64,000 bases of DNA from Chinchilla lanigera. Taxonomy: Eukaryota; Chordata; Mammalia; Rodentia; Chinchillidae. Where the stretch lies: assembly GCF_000276665.1 (NCBI RefSeq), contig NW_004955446.1, forward strand, positions 13,415,626 to 13,479,625, read 5' to 3'. The notes under the pieces are model-generated. The model searched no databases, was not told where the DNA came from, and saw nothing but the letters and a program-made list of their open reading frames with translations. The first letter of the stretch is position 1. Each line of letters starts with the position of its first letter. The position numbers and the translations under genes are program-made. Below, piece after piece: positions 1 to 11,256 of this stretch.

Positions 1-294
1 ATGATAGACAGTAAGCAATAAGATTATTGATGCTTAGGAAAAATTAGATGGGACACTTGAACTGAGTGTTTTCAGATACTAGAGGTAACTGAAATAAAGT
101 AGATGAAAATATTCCCAAGAAGAATGTGTAGAGAGAAAGAAGTGGATGAACAGAATTCAGGGAATTAGCAGGAGAAGTAATTCTCCATTGTAGTTATGGG
201 CACTCTCAGGGGAGAGACCATGTCCCTTTCCTTTCCTTGTCTTTGGAGTGCAGTACAGCATAACACATGGCATTCAGCAATTCTCATTGCCCCA

Positions 295-503
295 GCATGG
301 AATTACCATATGACCTAGCAATTTTACTGTTAGGTAATAAACCCAAAAGAATTGAAAACAGGTGCTCACACTAAACCTTACACACCAGTATGCATGGCAG
401 CTTTACTAACACTAACCAAATGTAGAAAGAACCTATCTATTAGCAGCTGATAAACAGAATATGGTATATTCATGAGTACAATACTGTTCATACATAAAAG
501 GAT
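295..503 (+). mobile_element. Old L1 fragment (end of ORF2 region), sense
   Basis: The stretch shows the signature of the L1 ORF2 C-terminal region: a GGAATTACCATATGACC block, then ACCCAAAAGAATTGAAAACA, and further on GGTATATTCATGAGTACAAT before CATAAAAGGA. It is short and diverged with no open frame, so it is an inactive mammalian L1 relic. The first 294 bases hold nothing I recognise. Confidence 0.6.
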
Positions 504-2276
504 CTCCTTCTAAGTTCTCATTTTTGTTGGCAGATATCAGTTTCTTAGGTGTTGTTTAACTGAGGGCCTCAGCTCCTAGCCAGCTATTGGCCAGAGTATG
601 CCTTCAGTTCCTTGCCATATGTGCCTCCCCAACAAGGCCATTTGCTTCGTGAAAGCTTACAAGCTGAAAAAACAACAGAGAGAATCTGATAGCAGGACAG
701 AAATGCTAATCTTTCTTTAGTGTCATAGCAGTGATATTCCATCACCTTGTTTCATTCTGTTTGATAGAAGCAGGCAGTAGGCCAACACATTCTCAGGGAA
801 GAGATTACCCAAAAATGTCACTGTCAAGAGGTGTGGATTATTGGGGTCATTGTAGCCTAGCACTAACATTGAGGGATAACATGCACAATGTGATGACTAT
901 GCACAATGTGATGACTATGAAGTAGTTTACATTGGGATAACCTTATTTTCTTTCTGATAGAACCTTCCTCATGTAACTCCCCAAATCATTTATTGTGTAT
1001 CTGTGACATCACTATGGTAGGTACAGAGAAAGAGATAATGTAGTTCCTGACTTTATGAAAATATAAAATATGGGTCATTCTAATGTAGCTGACTTTCATG
1101 TAGAAAGTCTTCTTACATACTGATTATTAATAAAGATGTGTGATCTTAGATTTGTGCTAGGTCTGTATATTGAATAAAATCTGATTCTTAAAGTTTATAG
1201 CAACAGCATAGTTGTTCTGATTACAGAAGTTGTAAAATCTTGAAGGATTAAAAACCAAAGAATAGAGTGGATTGCTAATATATTTTTCTTTTGTTAATTC
1301 TTTTTTTGTTCAGCCATTTGTGTATGAGGACAAGTATTTAAAATAGCAATAAGTGTATGACTAGTGTGTTTAAACGAATTTTTGAAAATGGACTTGGACT
1401 CTATGTCCTAACTTACTATCAGAGTTTAAAAAAAAATTAGCATTGGGAAATTCTCCTGGATACCTAATAAATGTTTTTTTCATATAGCCCGTTGTCTGTC
1501 TTCATGCAAATATATTTTTAACTATCCCCATCTAAATAAAACTTAGACAATAGGTTTAGCATCCAGTAAACTTTACTCTTTCCTTGTGAGTGTGTTCTTC
1601 ATGAGAAACTGTATTTGTGCTTGACCTCAGGCAGTGGTTCAAACTCATTTGGCTTCTCCTTGGCTAGTGCATCGATTCTTAATTTTTTTATGCCACTGCA
1701 CTCTATTTTGTTTTACCTTCTATTCCCAAGTGCTGAATGACAAAGACATTTATATTTTAAAATTAGTTAAAATTAATTTTGAGAGTCCTATTTGCCTCTT
1801 CAGACAATAGGAGTATATCCCATAGTATTAAAAACAAAGTTGGAAATTACTAACTTAGCGATATGGTTAAGAGTGAAGAAATCTGTTCAATGCGGATGTG
1901 ATGTAATAGGCTAATCTTGTTTTCATATATGGTGATCATGTAAAAGAAGTCTGAGTACCTGAAGATACGATTTTAGTGATTCATTCTTTCAGCTTCAGTT
2001 ATAAGAACTGTTTATTAGAAATCTGTGAAATAGATTGATCATATCACTACATCCTCTTTATAAAGGTAATTTCTAGGCACAAAGTGAAAGCTTATTTCAG
2101 AGAACAGACAGAAAGATTTTGCCTGCTTTAAAAAGAAGCTCAGAAAGGCAACACAGCATGTCAAACAGATATAGAAGGAAGAAAGGGGGCAAGGAAAAGT
2201 TATAAAATTTTAGACTAGATTAAAAATGAGACTGCTTATGCTCGAATCCATAAGCAGATAGTGCACAAACTCACTC
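504..2276. other. Intronic stretch without recognised genes
   Basis: Nothing coding was found. The segment near 980-1060 weakly resembles an L2-type 3' end (ATTTATTGTGTATCTGTGAC) but is too decayed to call. The only clear structure is the 18-bp tandem duplication at 883-918, listed separately. Confidence 0.6.
883..918 (+). repeat. Perfect 18-bp tandem duplication
   Basis: The unit GCACAATGTGATGACTAT occurs twice head to tail at 883-900 and 901-918 with no mismatch. Perfect identity suggests a recent replication-slippage event. No function is implied. Confidence 0.95.
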
Positions 2277-2490
2277 TTTCATTTATCAATTCACTTAATA
2301 AACAAATCTTGACTCCCTATGCTGTGCCAGATTCTGAGCAGATGTCAGGAGTTACAGTGGTGAAGTTGGAAATAAGGAGAATCTTCCTGTGACCTGTCAG
2401 TGTTAACTCGTAGAGGCAGTGATGAAGATGTGCAGCATAAGAAAAAGCTATGAAAAAGTGGGTTATACACAGTTGCAAGAATTCCTGAGA
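2277..2490 (+). mobile_element. Probable L2 LINE fragment
   Basis: The pattern of a TTCACTTAATAAACAAATCT start, a GCTGTGCCAGATTCTGAGC block and then CAGTGGTGAAG resembles the L2 3' region (a 'tattgagc...gtgccaggc...cagtgaac' pattern). It is heavily diverged and the assignment is by eye. Confidence 0.4.
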
Positions 2491-3274
2491 AAAAGAGCCC
2501 ATCTTGTAACTAGATTTGTGTTTGTGCTTCTTTGTTTGTAATCCAGTTATATCCTATTTAAAAGTAATGCTTGATAGAACAAAGAAAAAAATAAAAAGAG
2601 AGCACTGATATGCAAATAGCAGCCCTTGGCTTCATTATACTACCTGAGCTCTTAGTAATGTAGACATGTGAGCTGCTGAAAAAAAGGGCACAGGTTTTTG
2701 CTCATGTAGGCATATATAGCAAAAAGGAAGGAAATAGTGTAAAGGGTAACAAGCTGTGTTATATATGTGTTTATAGCATATATCAACCTTATAGATAAAG
2801 TCAGGTCTCAAAGGTGCACACATACAAAATCAGTTTGTATTAGTAATCAGTTTGGGTTTTCCATCTTAAAGTAAACGAGAGTGTGGCCTGAATGTTAACT
2901 TAATCACATGATGTGGGATTTAAAATCTACCTCAAGAAAGATATGCTGGAGGACTGTGTATTTCCATCTGAAGGATGGACCACTTTTTTAATGTTGAGCT
3001 GGAGAGGAGTAATGAACAGCAACATAGGAGAAATAATAGAGGACATATACTACTAGAGTCAAGGGAGATACAGAATATAGAAGAAAATTACTAGAAGAGA
3101 AGTGGTTCATCCCAAGTAAAACCTTGGTTTATTCTTACAAAACTATCTCAAAAATTGCAAAGGAACCTATTCTCCTTTGACTGTTCTGCTCAGCACTTGC
3201 TAGACTTATTTCCTGACCCTAGAACTCACATTAAGTTCAGTAAGTTACAGGTTTAAATAGTGACCAAATAATAA

Positions 3275-3540
3275 CGGTAACAATAACACTTAGGTTCATT
3301 TAACGTATTCCAAGCACCATGACAAATAAGTTTTGTCATTTTTTTCTTGCTGTACATTATTATTATTATTATTAGAGTGCTGTATTACTATTTTCACTCT
3401 TACAAGTTGAAATGGAAATTGAATCTTGGAATAACCAAGTTAATTACCCAAAATCACTCAAATGATATGTATCAGAGCTAGGATTTGAACCCAGTAAGTC
3501 TGACTTGAGAGTCCATGCTCTTCATCATTCTGTTCCACCC
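3275..3540 (+). mobile_element. MIR SINE, sense
   Basis: A near full-length ancient MIR. It shows the opening 'cacttaggttcattt', then a (TTA)n expansion at about 3357-3375, 'aatcactcaaatgatatg', the core 'cagagctaggatttgaacccag' block near 3474-3495, and the closing 'gtctgactt...gtccatgctctt'. The (TTA)n run interrupts the element. Confidence 0.8.
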
Positions 3541-4294
3541 TTCTGTGAAGCTTTTTGGTATGGCTGCACATTGCCTCGTTTGTAGAAAAATTGTGTGCTA
3601 AATTCTGGAAATATTGGAACCTCTGGAAAGTTTCATAACATAATTTATCCTTAAACTGAGAGCTGCCCGTATTTGACTTGTGCACATTGACTTGTCTGAT
3701 TACATAATTTGTCATAATGTATTTTGGTTTATGTACATTATTATTATAAATTTTGGTATCATCTCCTTGAAGTCTAGACTGATCCTGTGACACTCATTCT
3801 TTTGGGTTTATGCATAAACATCATTCTGCCTACACTTTTGTAATCAGGATGACAACTAGAACAGAAGGAATGATCCAGGTAAGAAACCTGAACTCTCTTT
3901 CCCTTTAAGAGCTGTGATAAGAATTTCATGAATATCTTAGTGTTATAAGATAAAGAAAATATATGGATGGATTCAGGTATTGTAGAGCAGAACTTTCTTA
4001 AGGTTTTTTTGCATGGCTAGGTTATCTTATAATTTGTTTTGAGGTCAGATTCATAATAGAAAAATGTCTATAAAATTGAGAAACAAATTTAATATTCTAC
4101 TTTTGAGCATGAAGGCTATGGTCTGTTACCGTATACATACTCTTCTATATAAGATGAAGAATTCGATGGTTTAAACCTCTCCTGTAGACTGTGAGTTTGT
4201 CCTAGTCTAGGACCTCCTACATCTCTCATATATCTCTATTGGTTTTGTCACAAAATAGGTAAACTAAAGTTTGTGATTAAAAAAGAACTACTAG

Positions 4295-4420
4295 GGGGCA
4301 ATCAGTCACAGTGGTACATGCTCAGCACTTAGGAAGTTGAGGAAGAAAGATTGAGAGTTTGCCTGGGATACACAGTTCAAGGCCAGACTCCTTGTACTAT
4401 ATATTTAAACTCTGTCACAC
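4295..4420 (+). mobile_element. Degenerate B1/7SL-type SINE, sense
   Basis: Order of landmarks: CACAGTGGTACATGCTCAGC, CACTTAGGAAGTTGAGGAAG, GTTCAAGGCCAGACTCC, and a final CTCTGTCACACAAA. This is the 7SL-derived layout, but many positions are changed and no TSD was apparent. Confidence 0.55.
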
Positions 4421-5004
4421 AAATCAGTGAGAAAGAAATTGCACACTGTGCTAGAATGCAGAGTCACATTTCCCCATAGATTAAAAGATCTTATTTTACC
4501 CTGGATATGTGACTCATATCTTATACTTGAGCTAGAAGGTTCTCACTTTGGTTCCTCCCACCTTGTTGCTTTGGTTGATTGCAAGTGCAGCAAAATTATT
4601 CCTGTACTAGCTTTTCTAGTGTGGCCACCAGAATTTCTAGAATACCATAGGAGTACTCTGCTGTTTGTGTGATGCCACATACCACAGAAACTTTATGCTC
4701 TGGCACTTGCTAAGTTGTGATCATCTTGTAAGTCTCCTAGGAGGTTAGCCCTTTGCTAATTTCCGAGTACAGAAAGGAATATTTCTCTGGAACTGTTTCC
4801 ACACCTTTTTTCTTTCTATGCTTTCACTTTCTATTGGTAGTGATTCTGCTGGCATTGGGCCAGCATCAAGCACCACAAATAGTATTGAATTTAAAAAGTT
4901 CCCAAAGAGAAAAGGACATTTTTCATGTGTTTTTAGTGCTTAGAACATGTGCATTGTGATTGCACATTTCTGCATACTAAAACAAGAATCTAAAAGAGGC
5001 CAAT

Positions 5005-6015
5005 AAGTAAAAGGAATTTTTGTTGTATGTGTATGTTTGTACGTATTTGCAGTACGTAATGATTGCACGATGGCATTGATCGTGAGTGTTGGTACATATA
5101 CATAAAATATCCTGATTCTTTATAACTCCCTTTCCCCGTCCCTCCATGTTTGAAATATCTATCTCCTTGTTTTCCATTGTGTTTTATTTTGCTCTTTAAA
5201 TTATTTATACTTTGAGTTTCTCATAAAAGAGAAACTGATGTTTAAGCTTGTATGTCTGATTTATTTCACTTAAAGTTATGATCTCATTATCTTGTCTTGA
5301 AATACTATTTTTTATTTTTTAAAAAATTATTGTCTCGAGGTGCATCCATTTTTCTATAAATGACTGAAGTTTAACTTTCCTTATGTCAGAGTAGTACTCC
5401 TCTATGTATGAATATCACATATTTGTTACCCATTCACCAGTTGATGCACATATAGGCTACTTCCAAGACTTTGCTATTATCAATTGTGCTGTTCTAATAT
5501 GGGATTTATGTGTCACTGTAATATGTCTTTAACCCTTTCAAGAAGACACTTAGAAAGTGGGTAGCTGTGTCAAATGGAATTTCTATTTTTAGTTTTTTGA
5601 GGAATCTCTAAACTGATTCCCACTATGGTTGTATTAGTTTACATTCCCACCAACAATATAGAAGGATGCCTTTCTTCGTGGAGCATCATCAGCATTTGTT
5701 ATTATTTGATTTCTTGTTGATAACCATTCTTTGTGAAGTAGGATAGCTTCTCAGTGTTGTTTTAATTTGTATGTCTCTATTGGGCAGAGATGTTGAACAT
5801 TTTATCATATATTTATTGGCTGTTTGTACTTCTTCTGAGAAGTGTCTCTTTGTTTCAGTTGTCCATGGTTTGATTGGGTCTTTTATTTTAGAGGGGCTAA
5901 TTTTTTTCATCCTCTATATATTCTAGATGTTAATCCTCTGTCCAAAGAGTAGATGGCAAAAATTTTTTCTTATTCTGTAGGTTATCTCTTCACTCTGTTG
6001 GCTGTTTCCTTTGTT
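5005..6015 (-). mobile_element. L1 LINE 3' end (ORF2 C-terminus plus 3' UTR), antisense
   Basis: Reading the minus strand gives the familiar order of the L1 ORF2 tail: at the right, the complement of 'gcaaaaattttttcttattctgtaggt', then 'ctggatattagccctctgtcc'-type text, the 'ggaaccattcccaccaacaatat' segment near 5640-5665, and the 'caccagttgatgcacatataggc' segment near 5435. The 3' UTR runs left to about 5005. It closely parallels the copy at 46965-47960, so both descend from one family. There is no intact frame. Confidence 0.8.
5689..5910 (-). pseudogene. L1 ORF2 C-terminal relic
   Basis: A 73-codon minus-strand open stretch that includes IKPWTTETKRHFSEEVQTAN, MIKCSTSLPNRDIQIKTTLR and MVINKKSNNNKC. 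This matches the well-known L1 ORF2p tail pattern (RHFSKED, KCSTSL-REMQIKTT-RYHLTPVRMA-I-KS-NNKC). It is a fragment of a dead retrotransposon protein, not a host gene. It is open only by chance survival; both sides are closed by stops. Confidence 0.8.
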
Positions 6016-6236
6016 GGTTTTATCGTCTCTGTCTAGAATATTCTTGAGGATGTCTTGGTGTGCTCATTTGGTGGTTATGAATTTCTTAAGATGCTCTTTA
6101 TTATGGAAAGACCATATTTCTCCATCAATTTTGAAAGACTGTTTTGTAGTACATATTAGTCTGGGTTGTCAGTTCTTTTCTTGTAGGGTTTGAAACACTT
6201 CACTCTAACTCTCTTGGTATTTACAGTTTGTGTTGA

Positions 6237-6357
6237 AAGCTGGGGATGTGGCTCAGTGGTAGAGCTCTTGCCTTGCATGCACAAAGCCCTGGGTTTGATC
6301 CCCAGCACTTACAAAGAAAACTCCAAACAACAACAAACAGCAACAAGAGCCTGCTAA
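6237..6357 (+). mobile_element. ID-like tRNA-derived SINE, sense, with TSD
   Basis: The tRNA-like body starts GCTGGGGATGTGGCTCAGTG (A box) and contains the B box GGGTTTGATCCCCAGCACTT, followed by a CAAA-rich tail. Flanking TSD: AGTTTGTGTTGA (6225-6236) and AGTCTGTGTTGA (6358-6369), one mismatch in 12. It splits the L1-associated sequence around it, so it is younger than that L1. It belongs to the CCCAGCAC-ending subgroup. Confidence 0.9.
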
Positions 6358-6583
6358 AGTCTGTGTTGAGGAATCTGCTATAGTAGGTTTGTCTTTATAA
6401 GTGATTTGTTACTTTTCTCTGATAGCTTTTAAGATTCTGTCCTTGTGTTGGATTTCTGGGATTCTGGCTATGATGTGGCATGGAGAAGTTCCTTTCTGAT
6501 TGTAGCTATTTAGGGTTCTATATGCCTCGTTTTCTTGTACTTTATAATTTCCCCATACTTAGAAATTTTATGCTATGATTTTT

Positions 6584-6675
6584 GGGAGTTTTTGCGGGGA
6601 GGGTACTGGGAATCAAACTCAGGACCTCATGCTTGTCAGGCAGGTGCTGTATCACTAAGCTAAATCCCTGGCCCC
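6584..6675 (-). mobile_element. ID-like SINE, antisense, with TSD
   Basis: The complement gives GGGGCCAGGGATTTAGCTTA and the B-box region, ending near the GGTACT side. On the plus strand it reads GGGTACTGGGAATCAAACTC through CTAAATCCCTGGCCCC. TSD: TATGCTATGATTTTT at 6569-6583 and TACGCTATGATTTTT at 6676-6690, one mismatch in 15. It was inserted into the same L1-type sequence as the SINE at 6237. Confidence 0.9.
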
Positions 6676-7464
6676 TACGCTATGATTTTTGTAAACATAC
6701 TTTTTAGTTCCATTTCTGCTGTCTTCTGATTTTTCACTAATTCCATTTAATCTGCTTAGTCTTCTTTGCATCCGCTCTCAGCTGTGGGATCCATTTTCTG
6801 TTATCTTTTATTGCTCTTTAAGGTATCTCTGAGTGTATGGTTGCCTACATCAGCCTTATCTTTTAGTCCTGACACACTTTTCTCTCTTTGGTGACTTCTG
6901 CTGCCCATACTTGTAAGAGAATTTTTTTATCTTTTGCTAGCCTATTCATTCATGTTTTGTATGGTTTGGTTTAGCTCAGCTAATTTTTTTATTAGTGTCT
7001 TCTTTAAGCTCCCTAATCATTTTGTTTATTAAGTCCACTTTCTGCTCTTTTAACTTTTTTGAGTGTGTCTAGCATGTTATTGATCTGTTTTCTGTTTCCT
7101 CTTTTATAAGTTGGTATGATTCAGCTTTTAGGTTTTGATTTCTTCCACACTGATGCTCCATGGATCAACTTTTGGGGACTTGGGGGTAGGCATTTTGTTG
7201 CCTTGTTTCTCATGTTTCAATTGAGGTGTGTATGCATGTGTGCATGCTGAGGGTTGTGTATCCATTAAAGTGGAAATATTTTGTTGTTAGTATGATCTCT
7301 TTAGTTAGTGTTTCCTTCCTGATGGTGTGCTCTGGGCATGGCTAACTTTAGGCCTTTACCTCTGTTCCTAGATGCAATCACCTCTGTTAATTTGGGAAGG
7401 GGAGGGTACAGTGTAGTTGGTTCAGTTCTCCAAAAATGAACCTTAGTAATGTGATGACACAAAC

Positions 7465-7738
7465 CAGACATTGTCATATAGTAAAATCCAACTAATAGCA
7501 ACAGCTATGCCACTCACTAATAGCAAAGAATTAAACAACAATAAAGTCAAAGAAAAAAACAGATAGTAACATACCATAAAAATAGAAGCTACCACTGTAC
7601 CACCCATAACAATAGAAAAGTGACGTGCAATAGTAAAGACAGAAAGGCAAGCCAGAATTGGCATACAGTAAATATCTACTAAATGTAACAACTGTGCCAC
7701 CATTAACAATAGAAAAGAATTCAGCATTGATAGCATAG
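7465..7738 (-). repeat. Three diverged tandem copies of a ~95-bp unit
   Basis: Three successive units share the order 'cata-agtaaa', 'caac-gctgtgccacc', 'taacaatagaaaag'. Anchor points are GCCACTCACTAATAGCAAAG (7509), ACCACCCATAACAATAGAAA (about 7598) and GCCACCATTAACAATAGAAA (about 7696). The spacing is 90-98 bp. The unit lacks stops in one minus frame, which explains a hydrophobic 97-codon open stretch there that is not a gene. It lies within the L1-associated sequence. Confidence 0.65.
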
Positions 7739-7739
7739 A

Positions 7740-8030
7740 GTGAACTGAATGTCTAAAAATTAATAAATCTTAATAGTAGTACTGATGAAAGTAGGGGTAA
7801 AAATGATAGACGTCAAATGGAGAGAAAAGTGACATAAAGGATCCAATTAAAGAGTAAAAGAAAATTAACAGGATCAGATAAAGATAACAGAAAAGAAGAA
7901 ATAATAAGAAAAAAGCAAATAGCAAAAGAATGAAAAAAATTTTAAATAAAGAAAAAATAAAACCCACACCACACAACCAACAAAGAAAAAGAGAAATGAA
8001 TCTGAAAAAAATTCCTCTTTGTATTTGCAT
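7740..8030. repeat. A-rich low-complexity block
   Basis: The plus strand is dominated by A with AGAAAA/AATAAG words. The minus strand is open but encodes only F/L/S-rich low-complexity sequence, so it is not a protein gene. Confidence 0.6.
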
Positions 8031-8343
8031 GAGTGTTTTTCTTTTCTAGGACCAGCTATTTGAATTCCCCAGATATAGGAGGGAAATAGTCACTACTAAG
8101 TCCTATTGTGCTTGCCCACTTACTTTTTGTGTGTAAATGCTGAGTCCACCAGCCTCTGCGTCCCTCTTTGTGCCTCAGTTCCTTGCTTTGTCCACCTACC
8201 TTTACAGCTTCTGGGTTTATAAAGTGCCCCACCTTGTTCCAGCGACTCCTCTGTATACTTCAGGCTGTGGCAGCCGTCTGAAGAGAGATGTTAGTGCAGT
8301 GTTTCTCTGATCATGTTGGCAGACAGGAAAATCTAAAGCAGTA

Positions 8344-8370
8344 GGGTGGGGTGGGGGAGGTTGGGTGGGT
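8344..8370 (+). other. G-quadruplex-forming motif
   Basis: Four or more G-runs in 27 bases: GGGTGGGGTGGGGGAGGTTG, followed directly by GGTGGG. Loops are one to five bases. This satisfies the G3+N1-7 rule. It is the densest G-run noticed in the window and lies in the coding-strand orientation of ARL15. Confidence 0.75.
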
Positions 8371-9294
8371 GTTAATCTGTCCACTGGATTTAATACTAGT
8401 ACTTTCAGACCCAGTCCCTTCCAAAAACCATACAGGACTGGCCTGGTTTCTCGCTACAGACCACAGGACTTCCATGTCATTCCTGGTCTAAGCTTAAGCA
8501 TCTCAATGGGCCTTGTCTAGCCTAAAACCTCTTTTGTGGTCATCTATCAGTTCACTGTGGTAGTGTGACCCCAGAAACCCTAAACTAGCTTCCTATTGCT
8601 GGACTAGTTCAATCTCACACAATTATGTCTTTCCCACACTGGCTGCTAATCACTCTCAAATATGGTAGGCGCTGCACCGGCTTTCTTCTCTAACTCTAGC
8701 CTGCCACAGGGAAGGAGTGGCTTTCAGAGTAAAACCCCACACTACTTTTGCAGTGTACAATAACTGTGGTTTTTACAGTGTTGCTGGCCTGGGCCATTGT
8801 TTCTTCCTGGAGCTGCTGACCCTCTCCAGGTTTGTCTGTGCCTGCAGAGATCAGTCCCTTGTCCTGGCACCCAAGGTTAGCATTCTTGCCTGACTCCTTT
8901 TCCCTGCATTGTCTTCAGATCTCTAGTTTCTCTGATGTCTCATTTTCCTGTCAGCTCTTTCTTTCTTTCCAGAACCTTTCTCTTAGCTCAGTTTTTGTTT
9001 TCCTGGTATCCTGACTCTGTGTTCTGGAGAGACTGTAACATTGTGCTGGATTCTATGCTGTCATCTTCCTTTTCCCTCTTAAGAAAGTCTTAATATCAGA
9101 TGTTGAGCGAGAGATTCTTTGCAGAATTTTGTATGTGTCAAAAACAAAAATGGTGTTCTAACAACTCTGCACAAGCAAATCACCACCATAGACCAAAAAG
9201 AGAGGCTATTTGTATCTCATGGAATGATTTGTTAAGTAAATTCTACATTATCCATTTCAGAAATCTGAATAAATATTTTATAAAACTTTAATTC

Positions 9295-10150
9295 ATTTCA
9301 AAATACATATTTATTGAGTTATTATGTGTAAATCTTTGTATTAGATATTTGTAGATACAGACATGAACCAGTGACATAAATGCACAAAACACTCATAAGG
9401 CTTTTTCAGTCTACTTAAGAAGATGATCTATGCATTTAGGTGACTGTTACAGGCTGGAGGTACAGGCAGAACTGAAAGAAAAAGACTAAATGATTCTGAG
9501 AAATTATTTTCTGCTGCAATATAATGGAAGGCTTAGTGGAATAGGTGATATTTGATCTGGTGCATTAAGGTTATATAGTTTGAATGTGCCAAGAGGAGAA
9601 CTGACAAGGTAGGAACAGATAACAAAATAAAATACATGAGTTTGGAAAACTTGGGCCTGTTTGAGGAGAGCAAGAAGTTAGTTGCATTTGCAGAATGTAT
9701 AAGGAGAGCAGTAAGAGACTGTAGAAGGAATGCCAAAGTTGAGAGGAATCACGCAATTTGGGAATTTAAAGTTACAAGCATTCAATATTTTTGAACAGAG
9801 TGGTGATATAACATGAGCTAGTTTTCTGAAGGAGAAGAATTAGTATATTAGTGATATAATTTGAGCTGCTTTTCTAGATAAGTATTAGTAATTTAATTGT
9901 CTATGTAGAAACCTGTTAAAAGCTGTTGTGCTTATCCAAATAGAAGGTGAATAGAATGTAAATTTCAGTGAGAATGTAGAGGAGGGACAGATGTTAGAAT
10001 GTAGTTAGAGTTCTCAAATAGGATTGTTAGTACTTGATATTGAAGATTGTGATGTAAAATTGTGTTTTGAGTAACAGACATCCAAATTTGTGTTGAAGGA
10101 AGATAATGTAAGAAGGCAGTTGGTATATCAGCTTATAATAAGTTTATAGC
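9295..10150 (+). mobile_element. L2-type LINE fragment, sense
   Basis: Opening ATATTTATTGAGTTATTATG, then 'agatacagacatgaaccagtgacataaa', later 'gaggagagcaagaag', 'agcagtaagagactgtag', 'gagggacagatgtt' and 'agaaggcagttggtatatca'. This is the usual L2 3'-region order. Many changes and small indels place it among ancient repeats. Boundaries are approximate. Confidence 0.6.
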
Positions 10151-11256
10151 CTTTTTTTTTTTAAGGTAGGCTAGGACCACTTGCCTTGTAATCTCCTGGG
10201 GGTATGTTTCTTTAAGTTCACGTTCCTGTGCTGTGCACGTAGTAGTAATGTTTCTTGATATGAGAAATTCAAGTGCATTAACACTGGATTGGAATTCCAA
10301 TATATTGAAACCGAGGAGATAGTTCCATTTCTATATGATCTTCATAGTTTTGAGATAGTACTCCCAGTTCTGTCTCTCATATCTTTGGACAGAAAATGGG
10401 GTGAGAGGAAAGATAATTCAAAATATGACATATTTCTGCTGGAAATAATTCCAACTTTATGCCTCACTTTTAGAAAGTGTCTCTTTTACATATTAAAGAG
10501 AACAAATATCTACAGTTCTAAAATCTTCCTGGAGTCTCAAACTCTTTAATCTTTTGAAAAGTGAATGAGACCCCCCCTCACAATACCTTTGTATCATATA
10601 TATTTGCTGTAGTAGAGATGAAAGCAGATATATTTAAAAAGTATTATAAGTCCCTTTAAAAGCAATAATAGTAAGCCAATTGCTTGTTAACATAAATAAC
10701 ATTTTAATGAAAATTAACAAATTTTCAAACAAGAATAGAAGACAGGCAAATGTCAAATGTCTTTTACTCTGATAATAGAAGAAAGCTGGATTCTTGCTTG
10801 CATGGTTAAACTATTGCTATATGTTATTTTGGTTGAGGTATAGAAAGAAAAACCCAGTCTCACATAGACATAAAGTTCAAAAGGGGAGATGTTTTAACAG
10901 TGTGTATATATTTTTTAAGGTAACTGCTGATTACCTCCTTTGAGACTATACTGAAATTCTTCAAGTGGTGGTTTCTTGAACATAAGTTGCAAAGTAGAAT
11001 CTCAAACCATATCAATGGATTTTTCCTAGTTGATTAACATCCATTGTTCTTTCTTGTACTTTGTATTTTTAACAAAACCATTAGGTATGGTTTTATAGCT
11101 TTGTGCATTGGTCATCTGGAAAATACTGCTTCACTGAGTTATGAAGATCTTCTAAGTGTTGACTCACTACAATGTAAATGTTAGTATTACTATGAGTCTC
11201 ATCACTGGGAATGTGTCAGGCTCACAAATGCAGAAATGAATTTTCCAAAGGTAACT
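10151..11256. other. Intronic stretch, no recognised feature
   Basis: AT-rich unique-looking sequence. A short C-run (ACCCCCCCTC near 10570) is the only compositional oddity. No exon or RNA gene was seen. Confidence 0.55.

Larger units (their letters stand above)
6016..9085 (-). mobile_element. L1-associated non-ORF sequence (probable 5' region), antisense
   Basis: From about 6016 the text no longer follows ORF2. It resembles the long non-coding L1 segment whose antisense contains 'cttatgaatttcttaagatgctctt', 'ctgggttgtcagttcttttc' and 'ctatgatgtggcatgg'. At the right end, 9055-9085 reads on the minus strand as a purine-rich GGAAGATGACAGCATAGAAT, similar to the 'aagatggcggaatag' start of L1. 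The interpretation is an L1 5' region joined to an ORF2 3' end with the middle missing. It includes two SINE insertions (6237-6357, 6584-6675), a three-copy tandem repeat (7465-7738), an A-rich block (7740-8030) and a G-run (8344-8370). The family assignment is by memory. Confidence 0.45.

Noticed and set aside
7443..7736. 97-codon hydrophobic open stretch on the minus strand, membrane-protein-like
   Set aside because: It is produced by three tandem copies of a ~95-bp unit in A-rich L1-associated DNA; the hydrophobicity follows from T-rich codons.
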